A DNA stretch of 64,000 bases, from contig JAGFNQ010001125.1 in assembly GCA_024364735.1 (NCBI GenBank), positions 186,001 through 250,000 on the forward strand. The letters are read 5' to 3'. Below, one piece after another: positions 34,877-47,170 of this stretch. Below the pieces are notes generated by a model. That model did no database searches, was not told the DNA's origin, and saw nothing but the letters and a program-made list of their open reading frames with translations. The DNA is from Boesenbergia rotunda (Eukaryota > Streptophyta > Magnoliopsida > Zingiberales > Zingiberaceae). Numbering within the stretch: position 1 is the stretch's first letter; each line of letters starts with the position of its first letter. The translations under genes and the position numbers were made by a program.

Positions 34877-35344
34877 GACACCGAGATAATGAATGTAGTC
34901 GAAATAGTATTTGAGATCGAGATGGTGTATGCAACCAAGATAGTACTATTTGCGACCGAGAGGGTGTCTAAGACTGAAATGACGCCTAAAGTAGATTTCT
35001 TGATCGAACTTAATCTGTATAGAGGAAAGTGTGGAGCTAAGTTAGCTTGCTTTTGGCCATTCCTAACTTTTATTCACAAATCAATTTGAATATTGACTTA
35101 AAAGACACGTAGACACCGAGATAATGTATGTAGTCGAAATAGTATTTGAGATCGAGATGGTGTATGCAACCAAGATAGTACTATTTGCGACCGAGAGGGT
35201 GTCTAAGACTGAAATGACGCCTAAAGTGGATTTTTTGATCGAACTTAATCTGTATAGAGGAATGTGTGGAGCTAAGTTAGCTTGCTTTTGGCCATTCCTA
35301 ACTTTTATTCACAAATCAATTTGAATAGACTTAAAAGACACGTA
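34877..35344 (+). repeat. Tandem duplication of a 235-bp unit
   Basis: Copies at 34877-35111 and 35112-35344 are nearly identical. Each holds an ORF of about 66 codons (VEIVFEIEMVYATK...), but the ORF is built from the short GAGATNG repeats and has no start context or family match, so it is not called a gene. Confidence 0.85.
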
Positions 35345-38300
35345 GACACCGAACAGAGACCAGTGCATCCGCGTTCATTATTACTTGGATTATAGAACGA
35401 TTATAATTACCACTGGTGTTAATTTATAGAGAGATTTAATTTGGTATAGTTAATGTTTGTATTCAAGTTGTACAATATTCAATTACTGGTCGATTATAAT
35501 TTCATCGCACCAACTTCAACTTAATTCAGTCACGCACATGTGCGTGCATGCATGAACTCAAATTTGAATTGAAAGTCAACTTAAGACCAATAATATTTTC
35601 AATAATTGATATTTAAATTTCTCAATGGTTTAAAGGAACTATATAGGACACTCTCTATTGATTAAATTAATCCCCCTTGACATTATTTTTTTATCTCTCA
35701 ATTTAATTTATAGAAATGAAGTTCATGTTCTACATTATCTGCCCTTTTATAAATCCAACTAGTAAACTGATCATTATACATTCCGGAGTGTTTGGTTGGC
35801 ATTTATTATTATAATGTTTTCTTAATTAAATATAAAAAATTAATAGGATTTATCATAAATTTATATACTTTTTATTATATATTATTTGTTAAAATTAAGA
35901 AACTAATATAAATTTACTTTGTTAAATCAACGATTCTGATCCTGTCGAAGAGCAAGGTGAACTCTCAAGAGTGAGGTGGCACGGAGAACTGCTCCGGCTA
36001 GCGTCCCTCCTACAAGAAAGATGATCGTCAATAACCTACCGAGAGAATTCCTCGGTAAGACCCTTTGATGATCAAATCAGTATCCGATAGAGAAGATGAA
36101 ACTGGAGAAGAAGCAGCTGTAGCTAGAAAAATTTTACATACCTGTAGGTGAAGGAATGAGAGTCTTATATAACCGGGGGAGTCAACAACCTCTGCCCTAC
36201 TTCTGCCACATTTAGGATCAAGGATCACTGTCAGCTCGCCGACCGACGCCGCCTTATCCTGACATAAGCAAGGGGCATCGTGGTACAGGTTGTCAGAGCT
36301 TGTCAGGAAGGTATTGTGTCAGCGAGATATCCTCGATTCGGACATGAGTGGTGTCAGGCCCGAGCCGACCTGCGTCAACTCTGGTATTACCTTTATTAGT
36401 GTGGTGTCAGAGGGTAGGTACTACCACGGATAGCGACAACTCCCGAGTCGGAACCCACCAAAAGGGTGCGCCGACCGATTACCTCGAGTGAAACCTAGCT
36501 ATGCAGCTAATGACATACCGATCGAAGCATTTGTGTCACACTGAGTCGTGGGGTACTCAGACCTAGCTCGACTGACTCATCTTTTAGAAAAACAGGATTA
36601 TAACACAAGGAGGGTGTTGACCGGGTGCTGACCGACTGACATTAGGTCGAGCACTTGGTGTTTCTCGCTGGGGCTAATTCAGATTGTACCCCGTAACCAT
36701 CCAATCGGGCGACTCGACCCGAGTGAGACTCGAGCCAATGGTCATCCTCAATGTTTCATGTCCTACCATACTAGGCTGTTGGAGCTCTCCTGATAATGAC
36801 CTATCTTCATGAGGCGCCATATTGATCGACCATGCTATACGTAAGCTAGGTCGGGATGAGATTCAATTGAATTATGACGCAAGGGAGGTAGTGATGATTG
36901 ATTGTTGGATGCTCAAAGATGTTTTGGGGGGGGGGGGCGAAAGAATTAGAATCTTCCATTATATTAAACGCAATTAAGGTGTTTCACTTAACAGCAATAG
37001 CTAAGTACAAGATGAGAGAAGTAATTAACCTTGATAAAACACGCACATAGTAACTTAATTAATAAAATATTAAACCCAGGGTGGCAACTTTGACTTCCAG
37101 ATTTACAAACACAGAACTTGCCACAAGAAGTCAAACTTTGTGAATTTAGCTAATTTGGAATGCCTTAATAAGTCAGCAACAAATCCAAATCTACTGATAG
37201 GAGCCACCAAACTAATGACTACATCATTAGAATTCAACAATTATGAGCCGTAATAATCATTGTTGGCCTAAACTTCATAATTAATTAATATACACAAAAG
37301 TTGGCTTCCGATCCCATATATACTTATATTATACATGTATAATAAATTCTTTTAGATAATTATGATTACTTGTAGTTTGATAATTATTTTTAAAATTTCA
37401 CAAACTATTTTTGCGTGAAGATAACATATCTACACTAATGGCAAGTCAAGCCTAACTTTGACTTAATGCTCCAATTCATTATTTCTAGATATAATTATCA
37501 AACCACTCAATTTTTTTGAATTTAAACCAAATGTTTATTTATTGCAACCTAACCATCCTCCTTGATCATTTGCAATAATTTTTTAAGTCCCATGGATATT
37601 TAAAATTTGAAACTCAACTATGATGTATTTTTTAAAAAAAAATCAGTAATAGATAGTAGATCTGAGAATTTTAATTGTCAGGATGAATTTTCATATATAT
37701 TTTCCTAATTTACCCTCTTGCCCAATTGAAATTTTATTATCTATTTTGATTAATTTTTAAAAAAAATAAAATTAGAAAAGAGAGAGGTCGCATTCAAGCA
37801 ATAAAGCATGCTTAGGTAATTAGAGAGCAATTATTATTACTTTATTAACCATAGAATAACATAAACACTTAGCCATTTTTCTCTAATTAAAAAAAGATTA
37901 TTTTTTAAAAAAAAATATGGGATAAACATGCACAATAATTCATCAATTTAATATAATTAAGAAAATGTTACCACCAAAAGCTTGAGACAGGAAGATACTT
38001 AGAAAATTTTGGAATAGTAAATTATTAGTTTAATTAATTAATTAATTAATTTTGGGAAATCAAATTTGGAATACTAATTATTATTTACTAGTTTAATTAA
38101 TTAACAATGTTTTCTTCTCCTTATTAATGAATAAACCCAATCACACCCACCAATAACTTTCCTATCCATGATGGGTTCCAAAAAATTAGCCTGTTACGCG
38201 TGACGCCATCGCGTGGGGTTTGCGAGTGCGGAAGATCGAAGGCTGAGCAATTATTAATTTATTATCTGCTGGATTCCTGTACGCTTCTCGAGTTACTATC

Positions 38301-38360
38301 TTTACCCGAAAGGAATCTGGCCCAACTCACTAATTCGAGTAGTCGACGGGGCGGAATGGG
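35345..38360. other. Intergenic; a GC-richer repeat-like block at about 35930-36930, otherwise AT-rich
   Basis: 35930-36930 differs in composition from its surroundings and reads like LTR or other repeat sequence (no ORF, a GC-rich block, ends near a 13-base G run at about 36926), but I could not define its ends. 36940-38190 is AT-rich without a recognised feature. From about 38190 the H+-ATPase promoter begins. Confidence 0.4.
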
Positions 38361-38368
38361 TATAAAAG
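38361..38368 (+). promoter_or_regulatory. TATA box of the H+-ATPase gene
   Basis: TATAAAAG in a GC-rich context (GGGTATAAAAGGCGG) lies 540 bp upstream of the ATG at 38901. 351 bp of that distance is a MITE; without it the leader would be about 0.15 kb, a normal length. Confidence 0.6.
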
Positions 38369-38447
38369 GCGGTAACGGAAGGAGGGCTATCAACAAGCTT
38401 CCCGTTGTCTTCTCTAATCCTTCCTCTGTTCGTTATTCTGTTTCTTA

Positions 38448-38798
38448 GAGCACCCACAGTGGGAGCTCCTTCGGAGCTCCCACTGCTGAGCTGGCCAAAA
38501 TGAGGGAGCTCCCTCCCTCAGTGGGAGGGAGCTCCCCAGTGTGGAGCTGCTCCTTTGAGTTTTTTATTTAATTTAAATATTTTTTTATTTAATATTTGTT
38601 TAAAAAATATATAATTATATATAAGATAAAATCTAAATGAAAAATAAAAAGTATATAATGAAAAAAATGTGGGGTCCATGAAGGAGTTATTGGGAGGTTT
38701 TTTGATAGTGGAAAGATGTATAAGATTTTTTACTTTTGACGTGGCGTAGATGTGGCAACGAAGGAGCTCTCGGAAGGGTTCAACCACTGTGGATGCTC
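38448..38798. mobile_element. PIF/Harbinger (Tourist-like) MITE in the probable 5' leader of the H+-ATPase gene
   Basis: A 351-bp element with inverted ends GAGCACCCACAGTGG / CCACTGTGGATGCTC (one mismatch in 15) and the 3-bp duplication TTA on both sides (38445-38447, 38799-38801), as in Tourist elements. Near the left end CAGTGGGAGCTCC (38457-38469) and GGAGCTCCCACTG (38473-38485) form a perfect 13-bp hairpin with a 3-base loop. More GGGAGCTCCC palindromes follow. It has no coding capacity. Confidence 0.82.
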
Positions 38799-38900
38799 TT
38801 ACTCGAATCCATTGGGCACCGCATGGTGGCTTAAGGTTTTGATCTTTCTGCAAATCATCACTAGACTACTAGTGATCTCGTTCAATTCAAAGGTGAGGAA

Positions 38901-41900
38901 ATGTGGGGAGACAAATCTACGAGTTTGGAGGATCTCAAGAACGAAACTGTTGATCTGGTAATTCACTAAGCCATTTATTGCTGTTAATTATCTTCTTCTT
39001 CTTTGTTTTGATTCTGCCTACTTATTGCTTCTCTGTTTCGGTCTGGATTCTCTCTTTAGAAGGATTAAGTAAGTGGAGAGTTGACTCCAGGTTTCCTTGA
39101 TAAATAAGCTGTGCTGCTGTGGAATGATAGTACAGCGTGCGTAATAATCAAATTATAGATTTTTGCCGTGTTCTTGCATTTGAAATGCAGCAAATGGAAA
39201 GCTGTGTTCTTGCATTCTTTCTCATTAATGTTATCATCAATGTTAGAGTTTGTCCTGCTCTTTTTCAGCTTCTACTGAACTCTTTGTTCAATCTTTGTAT
39301 CAAAAATCCTGCAAAAAAAAAAAAAAGTTGCTTCCTTTGCTCTCCAAAACGCATCGTTGGCGCCAGACTGATGAACTATAGATAACTGAGCACTACTTGA
39401 ATTCACAGGAAAAGATTCCCATAGAAGAAGTCTTCGAGCAGCTGAAATGTACCAGGGAGGGTCTGAGCTCAGAGGAGGGAGCAAACCGGATTCAGCTCTT
39501 CGGGCCAAACAAGCTCGAGGAGAAAAAGGTCGGATTTTGCACGAAGCATGATCGGTACTTGTTTTACGAGATTCCATGAACTGGCGTTTGGTGTTTTTTC
39601 AGGAAAGCAAATTCCTCAAGTTTCTCGGGTTCATGTGGAATCCGCTTTCGTGGGTGATGGAGATGGCGGCGGTCATGGCGATCGGGCTTGCGAACGGCGG
39701 AGGAAATCCGCCGGACTGGGAGGACTTCGTCGGAATCGTCATCCTGCTGGTTATAAACTCCACCATCTCGTTCATCGAAGAGAACAACGCCGGTAATGCC
39801 GCGGCCGCTCTCATGGCTCGCCTCGCCCCCAAAACCAAGGTTACTACTAAATAAAGCCATTATTTACTATATTTGATAATAACAAATTTTAAATATTTAA
39901 TTCAAAATGAATTTCTTTTTCTCGCTATATTTTTCAGGAGCAATGATAGAGAACGTGAAACTCAACGTGAATGACGTGACACTTTTTATATACACGCCCC
40001 GAACACAACTATAACCTGAGGGGACGGGTGAATCCGTCGAAGATCGGTGCAATTGGTTTCATGTTGGATTCATGTTGAGTTTTTCATGTTCCCAATCATT
40101 TTCCATTTTTCAGGTACTCAGAGACGGCGGATGGGGCGAGCAGGATGCGGCGATCCTAGTGCCCGGCGACATCATCAGTGTCAAGCTCGGCGACATCATA
40201 CCAGCCGACGCCCGGCTTCTGGAGGGAGACGCCTTGAAGATCGACCAGTCCGCCCTCACCGGCGAATCCCTCCCCGTCACCAAGAACCCCGGCGACGAGG
40301 TCTACTCCGGATCCACATGCAAGCAAGGCGAGATCGAGGCCGTCGTCATCGCCACCGGCGTCCACACCTTCTTCGGCAAGGCCGCCCACCTAGTCGACAG
40401 CACCAATCAGGTCGGCCACTTCCAGAAGGTCCTCACCTCCATTGGGAACTTCTGCATATGCTCCATCGCCATCGGCATCGTCATCGAGATCATCGTCATG
40501 TACCCGATCCAGCACCGCAGCTATCGGGACGGCATCGACAACCTCTTGGTGCTCTTGATCGGAGGCATCCCCATCGCCATGCCCACTGTGCTTTCTGTCA
40601 CCATGGCCATCGGCTCCCACAAGCTCTCTCAGCAGGGCGCCATCACCAAGAGGATGACAGCCATAGAAGAGATGGCCGGCATGGATGTGCTATGCAGCGA
40701 CAAGACCGGCACGCTTACGTTAAACAAGCTCAGCGTTGATAAAAACCTAATCGAGGTGTTCACCAAAGGCGTCGACAAGGATCACGTTGTCTTGTTAGCC
40801 GCAAGGGCGTCCAGGACCGAGAACCAGGACGCCATCGATGCTGCCATGGTTGGGATGCTCGCCGACCCAAAGGAGGTATAAATCTACCTTGTCATATTTT
40901 GAGGTTATTTACTGAACTATCAAGTGGTCATGATCTCATGCTCTGGGAATTACTTGGACTAATCAGGCAAGAGCAGGAATCCGGGAAGTTCATTTCTTTC
41001 CCTTCAATCCCGTCGACAAGAGAACAGCGTTGACTTACATCGATGAAGAGGGAAAATGGCATAGAGTTAGCAAAGGAGCTCCTGAACAGGTGTTGCTCTG
41101 CCTCTTTATATATTTCTATTATAACCAGTTTCATCTGCATATTGCTAACTGTTGGACCACCATCTTGTGCAGATTATGAACCTCTGCAACTGCAAGGAGG
41201 ACGTGAGGAAGAGAGTTCATACAGTGATTGATAAATTTGCTGAACGAGGGCTTCGTTCGTTGGCAGTGGCAAGACAGGTTTGTGTTTTCAGCACTTGGTT
41301 TATCTTCTTGCTACAGTTGCATGTTCCCTTGTACATTGATCAATTTTGTGATGCGTCTTAGGAAGTTCCTGAGAAGAGCAAAGAGAGTCCTGGTGGACCA
41401 TGGCAGTTTGTTGGTTTACTGCCTCTCTTTGACCCTCCGAGGCATGATAATGCTGAGACCATTCGTAAGGCTCTCAACCTTGGTGTGAATGTGAAGATGA
41501 TCACTGGTATTTGGACATTCTTTACTTTTAGTTTGAAGTCGTGCTATTTCATTCATGAGTTATGGCTAAAAGACTGATATGCTCTTTAGGTGATCAACTT
41601 GCGATAGCAAAGGAGACTGGTAGAAGACTTGGAATGGGGACAAACATGTATCCTTCCTCTTCACTGCTTGGACAGCACAAGGATGAGACAATTGCTGCAC
41701 TTCCAGTGGATGAATTGATTGAGAAGGCTGATGGGTTTGCAGGAGTTTTTCCAGGTTTGCTCATGTTGTTTTCCGAATGTTGGTCTGCAAATTCACAAAT
41801 TAGGTCCATTATTACACTTAGCTTTTGTGATTACAGAAACTCTATTAAAAACTGGCAAGAGATACGAATTGACTTTCTTTTCTAACAGCATAACCTTCTA

Positions 41901-44244
41901 ATAATTTGGTAATTAATTCTTAAAGCATATTAAATTCCCTAAACCCTAAACCCTAAAGCATAGTAAATTAGTAAATTGTATGTCTACCATGATTGTTGTA
42001 TAATGTGGCATTCTTTGAACCAGAGCATAAATATGAAATTGTGAAGAAGTTGCAAGAGAGGAAGCATATATGTGGAATGACAGGGGATGGAGTGAATGAC
42101 GCTCCTGCCTTGAAGAAGGCTGATATTGGTATTGCTGTTTCTGATGCCACGGATGCTGCAAGAAGTGCTTCCGACATTGTCCTCACTGAACCTGGTCTGA
42201 GTGTCATCATCAGTGCTGTTCTTACCAGCAGAGCCATCTTCCAGAGGATGAAAAACTACACTGTATGGTCAAATTATTATACGCATCTGTTCCTCTTTGG
42301 TTCGTTTCTTTTCTAAACTGCCAGTTTCTCATTTCTTTTCTCTACACTGACAGATATATGCTGTTTCCATTACCGTCCGTATTGTGGTAAGCATTAAGTT
42401 GGCATTTGTCGATCCATTTCTATTCAATCTTTTCTATGATCTCAAGTTTTTGTTTTGTTAATGTTTTTTATTTCAAATCTTTGCAGCTTGGATTTATGCT
42501 TATTGCTCTAATTTGGAAATTTGACTTCTCCCCTTTCATGGTTTTGATTATTGCCATATTAAATGATGGTGAGGACATAAATAAACCATATGTCAATTGT
42601 CTTACTTTTATGGATAAAATTTCCTGAAAAATTTTAAATGTAGGTACCATCATGACAATCTCTAAAGATCGCGTAAAACCATCTCCAATGCCAGACAGTT
42701 GGAAATTAAAAGAAATATTTGCTACTGGCGTTGTGCTAGGAACTTACTTGGCCTTGATGACTGTCCTCTTCTTCTGGGCTATGAAAGAAACAAACTTCTT
42801 CCCGGTAAATTATTTATCACTCACAGTCAATTCACGCACACTTAATCATTAACATTATGTCATTATACATATTTGTATTGTATTTAGTCGCTCTTTTAAA
42901 AAAAAAATTAAACCATTGATGCAGAACAAATTCCATGTTAAATCAATAAGATACAATGACGACGAGATGATGGCTGCATTGTACCTGCAAGTGAGTATAA
43001 TCAGCCAAGCGCTCATATTTGTTACTCGCTCACGTGGTTGGTGCTTCACCGAACGCCCTGGATTTCTACTCTGCAGTGCCTTTGTGATTGCTCAACTAGT
43101 AAGTTCTTCAGCTTTCTTTCTCCCAAACATTCCTACACCAAGTACCTTTCGCCCATAAAACTAGGCAGATTTGTGCATCTTAGAATACTAGTGTCTCAAT
43201 GGACATTTAGTTTCACCTTGTATCCACTCATAACATAATCACTAATTCTGTTCATCAGGTTGCCACTTTAGTAGCTGTATATGCGAACTGGAGTTTTGCC
43301 CACGTTAAAGGCTGCGGATGGGGTTGGGCTGGAATAATATGGCTTTTTAGTTTTATTACCTTCATTCCCCTTGACGTGATTAAGTTTGCTATTCGCTATG
43401 TACTAAGTGGAAAGGCCTGGGATACTCTCTTCGAAAGGAAGGTAACATAATGCTTCTGTAGCGAACTTCATTAATTACAGTGAATTCGTTTTATTTGAAT
43501 TGTTTTAGTACTAACTGGATTATTTTCTCTTGTGCTATGTTAATTACAATATCAGACTGCTTTCACCACAAAGAAAGATTATGGAAGAGAGGAAAGGGAA
43601 GCTCAATGGGCAATTGCACAGAGAACACTTCATGGTCTCCAACCTCCTGATACTTCTAACCTTTTCTCCGACAAGAACAACTATCGTGAGCTTTCAGAAA
43701 TCGCCGAGCAGGCCAAGAGGCGAGCCGAGATTGCAAGGTAATGTGCTTTTATTTCACATGCATAGCAAAGCAATAGACTTTTTGTACAGCATCAAAGTAA
43801 TCATCGAGTTTGAATCACAGATTCTTTCTCCTTGGTTTAGGTCGACGAACTGATCCAACTTGGGCATGAATGAATGATGTATTGGATAAAGTTGCAACAA
43901 ACCAGAACATTAAATTTGACTAGTCTATGGCAGCTTAAAACTTTTGAGACTGCAGTGAATCATAATACACTAATACATGAAGTCATCCTGTTCTTAAATG
44001 AAAATGAAGTTATTCTTACTAGAAAAACTGATTTTCAATTATTGATATACAAGGCAGATTTAGAACTTACATTTTCATCGTTTGCAATCAACTAAACATT
44101 TATTAGGCTCGTGACATTAATCTTCCTAATTATTGGTTGATTTTCAGGCTAAGAGAACTGCACACACTCAAAGGTCATGTGGAGTCAGTGGTCAAGCTGA
44201 AAGGGCTTGACATCGACACCATTCAGCAGCATTACACAGTTTAG
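38901..44244 (+). CDS. Plasma-membrane proton ATPase (P3A-type)
   Basis: Pumps H+ out of the cell using ATP, energising secondary transport. Sixteen exons join in frame to 954 residues, the family length: 38901-38957, 39409-39528, 39603-39839, 40114-40875, 40967-41089, 41173-41277, 41362-41506, 41590-41754, 42024-42262, 42354-42386, 42487-42568, 42644-42804, 42925-43098, 43259-43441, 43556-43737, 44148-44244. Visible features are TGES of the actuator domain (about 187-190), the phosphorylated Asp334 in [15 protein letters not shown] of the nucleotide-binding domain, [14 protein letters not shown], about ten membrane segments, and the autoinhibitory C-terminus ending QQHYTV, whose penultimate Thr953 is the phosphosite that binds 14-3-3 proteins. 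All splice sites are GT-AG. The start differs slightly from the usual MGDK ([15 protein letters not shown]). No defect is seen. Confidence 0.96.
39942..40100. mobile_element. Small MITE in intron 3 of the H+-ATPase gene
   Basis: The ends AATGATAGAGAACGTGAAAC and, inverted, AATGATTGGGAACATGAAAA form long imperfect inverted repeats continuing through CTCAAC(G/A)TGAAT. The interior resembles the MITE at 18779-19011. Its right end is only about 13 bp from the splice acceptor of exon 4 (AG at 40112-40113). Confidence 0.6.
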
Positions 44245-44945
44245 TAGCACCATATATTTGCACCAGGATAATTTCATCAGGAATGACAGCCTAGAATGGA
44301 TAATTCGTGCCTGATGAAGAACTACTCTGTATCCAATGCAGAGAGGGAATTGTCCTTTAAAATCTGCATCTTGTAGATTTCTTACCGGTCTTAGCTTTTC
44401 CGTTCTCGCCTTAGATCTGTGCAGCTTGTGGGAAATAAGCTATGAATTGCCCAACCCATTTCTCCTCTAGTTAGTGAAAAGAAAACAAATGCTTATGCTG
44501 TTAGCCTTTTATGTATCTTGATCCTCAAGTAAGCTTTGTCTTTTTGTTGTGATTGTTAGTGTCATCAATAGACAGTATTGTAATTTTATGCATCTTGAAC
44601 TGGTAGAGACGGATTGGATTTGCGGAGCACAAGTAAAATGTCAAACTCCAAATTAGAAACAAATTACTTTTCAGAGTTAACAAATATTTTCCATGAGATA
44701 ATTAATTCTCTGCCACAGTCTAAATCACTGCCCTGCCTTCAAGGGAAGCTCGCGCCTTGTCCGTCTTCTAAAATGACAAAATAAGAAAAATTAAAAACTA
44801 TTTACGAGATTAAAAATAATCTTAATGGACAAAAAACAACCTTGAAATCCTCGAGATCTTCAAGATCAATCGAACCTTTGCTAGGACTCTAGTTGCTAAC
44901 TAAAAAAAAAATATCCTTTTCCCATATGTTGATTAAAATCCCTTA

Positions 44946-44977
<32 letters not shown>

Positions 44978-45449
44978 TAAACCGTCAACTAAGATTTGAC
45001 GGCGGAGATCTCTTGTTAGATTCTAAGTTTACTGGTAGTTTACTAAATTTATTCAATCATTAGAGGATCCTTAAACAGATTTAGCAGTTAACCCCTTTGA
45101 CCAATCTAAGACAAACATGCTCACGACGACGCTAGATCACAAGTCGATATGATGGAGGAGGAGAAAATTGAATGGAAGTCCCAGTGACCCAAGTGTTCGC
45201 TGGATTCCTTGTTGTTTTCTGCAAACAGGCAGTGTTTGTCCACCGTCCTCCTCCACGCTCCTTCCTCCTCCATTCTTTTGATTCCAACCCCTTCCTCCTC
45301 CTCCTCCTCTCCCTCTTCTGCTCTGTTGCCTGCGAGCCAATTGAAGCACCATTAATGCGGTTTGGTGGCGTCACCGATCAAGGGACAAGTTATTGCCATC
45401 TTCTCTTCTCCTCCTTTTCCGTCTCCATTTTACTTCTCCTCTTCTCGCG
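44245..45449. other. H+-ATPase 3' region and intergenic
   Basis: The first several hundred bases are likely 3' UTR. A TA dinucleotide run lies at about 44946-44972. Downstream is the CT-rich leader or promoter of the CLE gene. No other gene is seen. Confidence 0.5.
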
Positions 45450-45689
45450 ATGAGGTGGAGATGTTGGATGCACGCCTCTCTGTTCCTGTGCTCCTTAATT
45501 TTAGCCATCGCCACCTCCCACGGCTTCGCGAGGGCGGCCGGCCGGAAGAGGACCGTCGGCGTGGTCGTCGGCAGCCTCGGCCGGTGCAAGCCGGAGAAGA
45601 CCGGAAGCTGTCCGGAGACAAATAGCAGCCTCGTGGAGGACGACAAGCGGATTGTGCCCACCGGCTCCAACCCTCTGCACAACAAGTGA
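45450..45689 (+). CDS. CLE-family signalling peptide precursor
   Basis: Intronless precursor of 79 residues with an N-terminal hydrophobic signal segment (MHASLFLCSLILAIA, about residues 7-21), a variable basic middle, and the CLE domain RIVPTGSNPLHN directly before a final Lys and the stop. The 12-residue motif keeps the family-defining Pro4, Gly6, Pro9 and His11. Ser at position 7 instead of Pro resembles CLE40-type peptides. Secreted CLE peptides bind CLV1/BAM-type LRR receptor kinases and control meristem or vascular cell fate. An in-frame ATG exists at 45393, but starting at 45450 puts the signal sequence near the N-terminus. Its receptor and tissue cannot be read from sequence. Confidence 0.88.
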   Translation: MRWRCWMHASLFLCSLILAIATSHGFARAAGRKRTVGVVVGSLGRCKPEKTGSCPETNSSLVEDDKRIVPTGSNPLHNK

Positions 45690-47165
45690 AGACGGATTTG
45701 TCGTGTAATTTTAATTATGATTTAGAAATCGATGTAATTTGACTGAAGCTTCTTAACGTATGAATGATTGAGATTAAAGTAGCCGTGGAGAGACATGGAT
45801 TTGTTTTGCATTTGACAGGGACACGACTCACGAGAGAGGAAGAAGCCATGAAACAGATCGCCAGTGCCATGCAGTTCTCTGTTCGCCTCTGCAAACTCAA
45901 TTAGGATGGGTTCAGAGAGCAGAGAAGGAGACAGAGATCAAAGAAAGGCAGCATCTCTTTCATTTATTTATGTTTTCTATGCCTCTTCTCTTTTGTTTTT
46001 ATCCTCTTCTTTTACCGATAGTTTCTACTGTAATTCATCAGCTGAGCATGAACTGGAAGATAGCAACACTTTATCTGGAAACTATTGGAGGATCTTGGAA
46101 TTGGGAGATTGCTTTGAAATTGTCTCTAGGAATTGGATGAAAAAAGTTGTAAAAGGTGGTGCGTGGCCCACGACCATTGAAGGCGCCATTAATGACGCAG
46201 GGCAGCAACAAACCAAAGGCACTGCAGCAAACTTTTTCACCTCTTCTCTCTTCCTCCTGCCATCGCACTGCATAGATAACGCAGGAGCAGCAGCAGCAGG
46301 AGCAGGCAGTAGCAGGCAGTAGCAGGGTAATGGCAATGCCCGTCCTGGAGTTCAGAGGAACTTAAGGATGGGTTAAATTACTCGGTTGATCGATTGGAGA
46401 AGGTGAATTAGAAATTATTTTTTCTCTTTTTGTTTGTTTGTTTGTTGTTGTTTAAAGAAAGTAAACTTCGGCCTCTGTGCATGCATTAACTAATCTCAGT
46501 GGAGAGAGGGTTAAATTTAAGGGATTCGAGTGTTTACCTTGCCGAAACGACATGCTTTTTACTGCCTGAGTGAATGGATTCGAGACCGAATGTGGACTGA
46601 GTGACACTCTCGTCGGGGATGATTGATTCATTGAGCCTTTTTCTTTGTTTAGTTTTCGAGGAAAAAGAATCGTTCCCGGGTTTACGATTGGTGGACAAAT
46701 ATGGGTTCACTTTAAGGCTCTGTTTCTTATCATGTACTGGAAACTCCTCTGCAGGATTGGCAGTGTGACAAGAAGGCAGTTTAATTTGACAAAAGGGCAG
46801 AATAACTTAGAAAATTGAACAAATTTAGCATAGGAAAGATATTTGACCTGACAATTTTACTGTGAGTAACTCAGCTAAGCCTCGGGATAAGACCACAAGA
46901 AAGCCAAGCTTAATCGAGTTTTGAAGCTTAGTCGAGTTTTGAAATATTCAAATTTATTTAATAAGATGACGAAATCTCTAGCCTAAAATAAACTAAATTA
47001 TTAAAATAATTATACAAGTTTAACTTAGTTTATTTTTTATGAACTTGAGCTTGATTTAAACTTGACTTAAGCTAGTTCATTTATCAAGCTCTTAATTCAA
47101 TTTTGTTTGTTTATTTGAAATTTTTATTTTTTTTCAATTTGTTATTGAGTTTGGTAATTCAAATT
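45690..47165. other. Intergenic, no gene recognised
   Basis: It contains CLE 3' sequence, a short CAG/GCAGGAGCA repeat at about 46275-46325, and AT-rich DNA after 46900. The ORF at 45864-46322 has no family features. Confidence 0.45.
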
Positions 47166-47170
47166 GTATG

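Noticed and set aside
39548..40739. Long Arg/His-rich ORFs in other frames of the H+-ATPase exons
   Set aside because: They overlap the P-type ATPase frame, which is unambiguous from its motifs.
45864..46322. 152-codon ORF after the CLE gene
   Set aside because: No signal peptide at the start, no domain, and it ends in a GCAGGAGCA repeat; likely chance.
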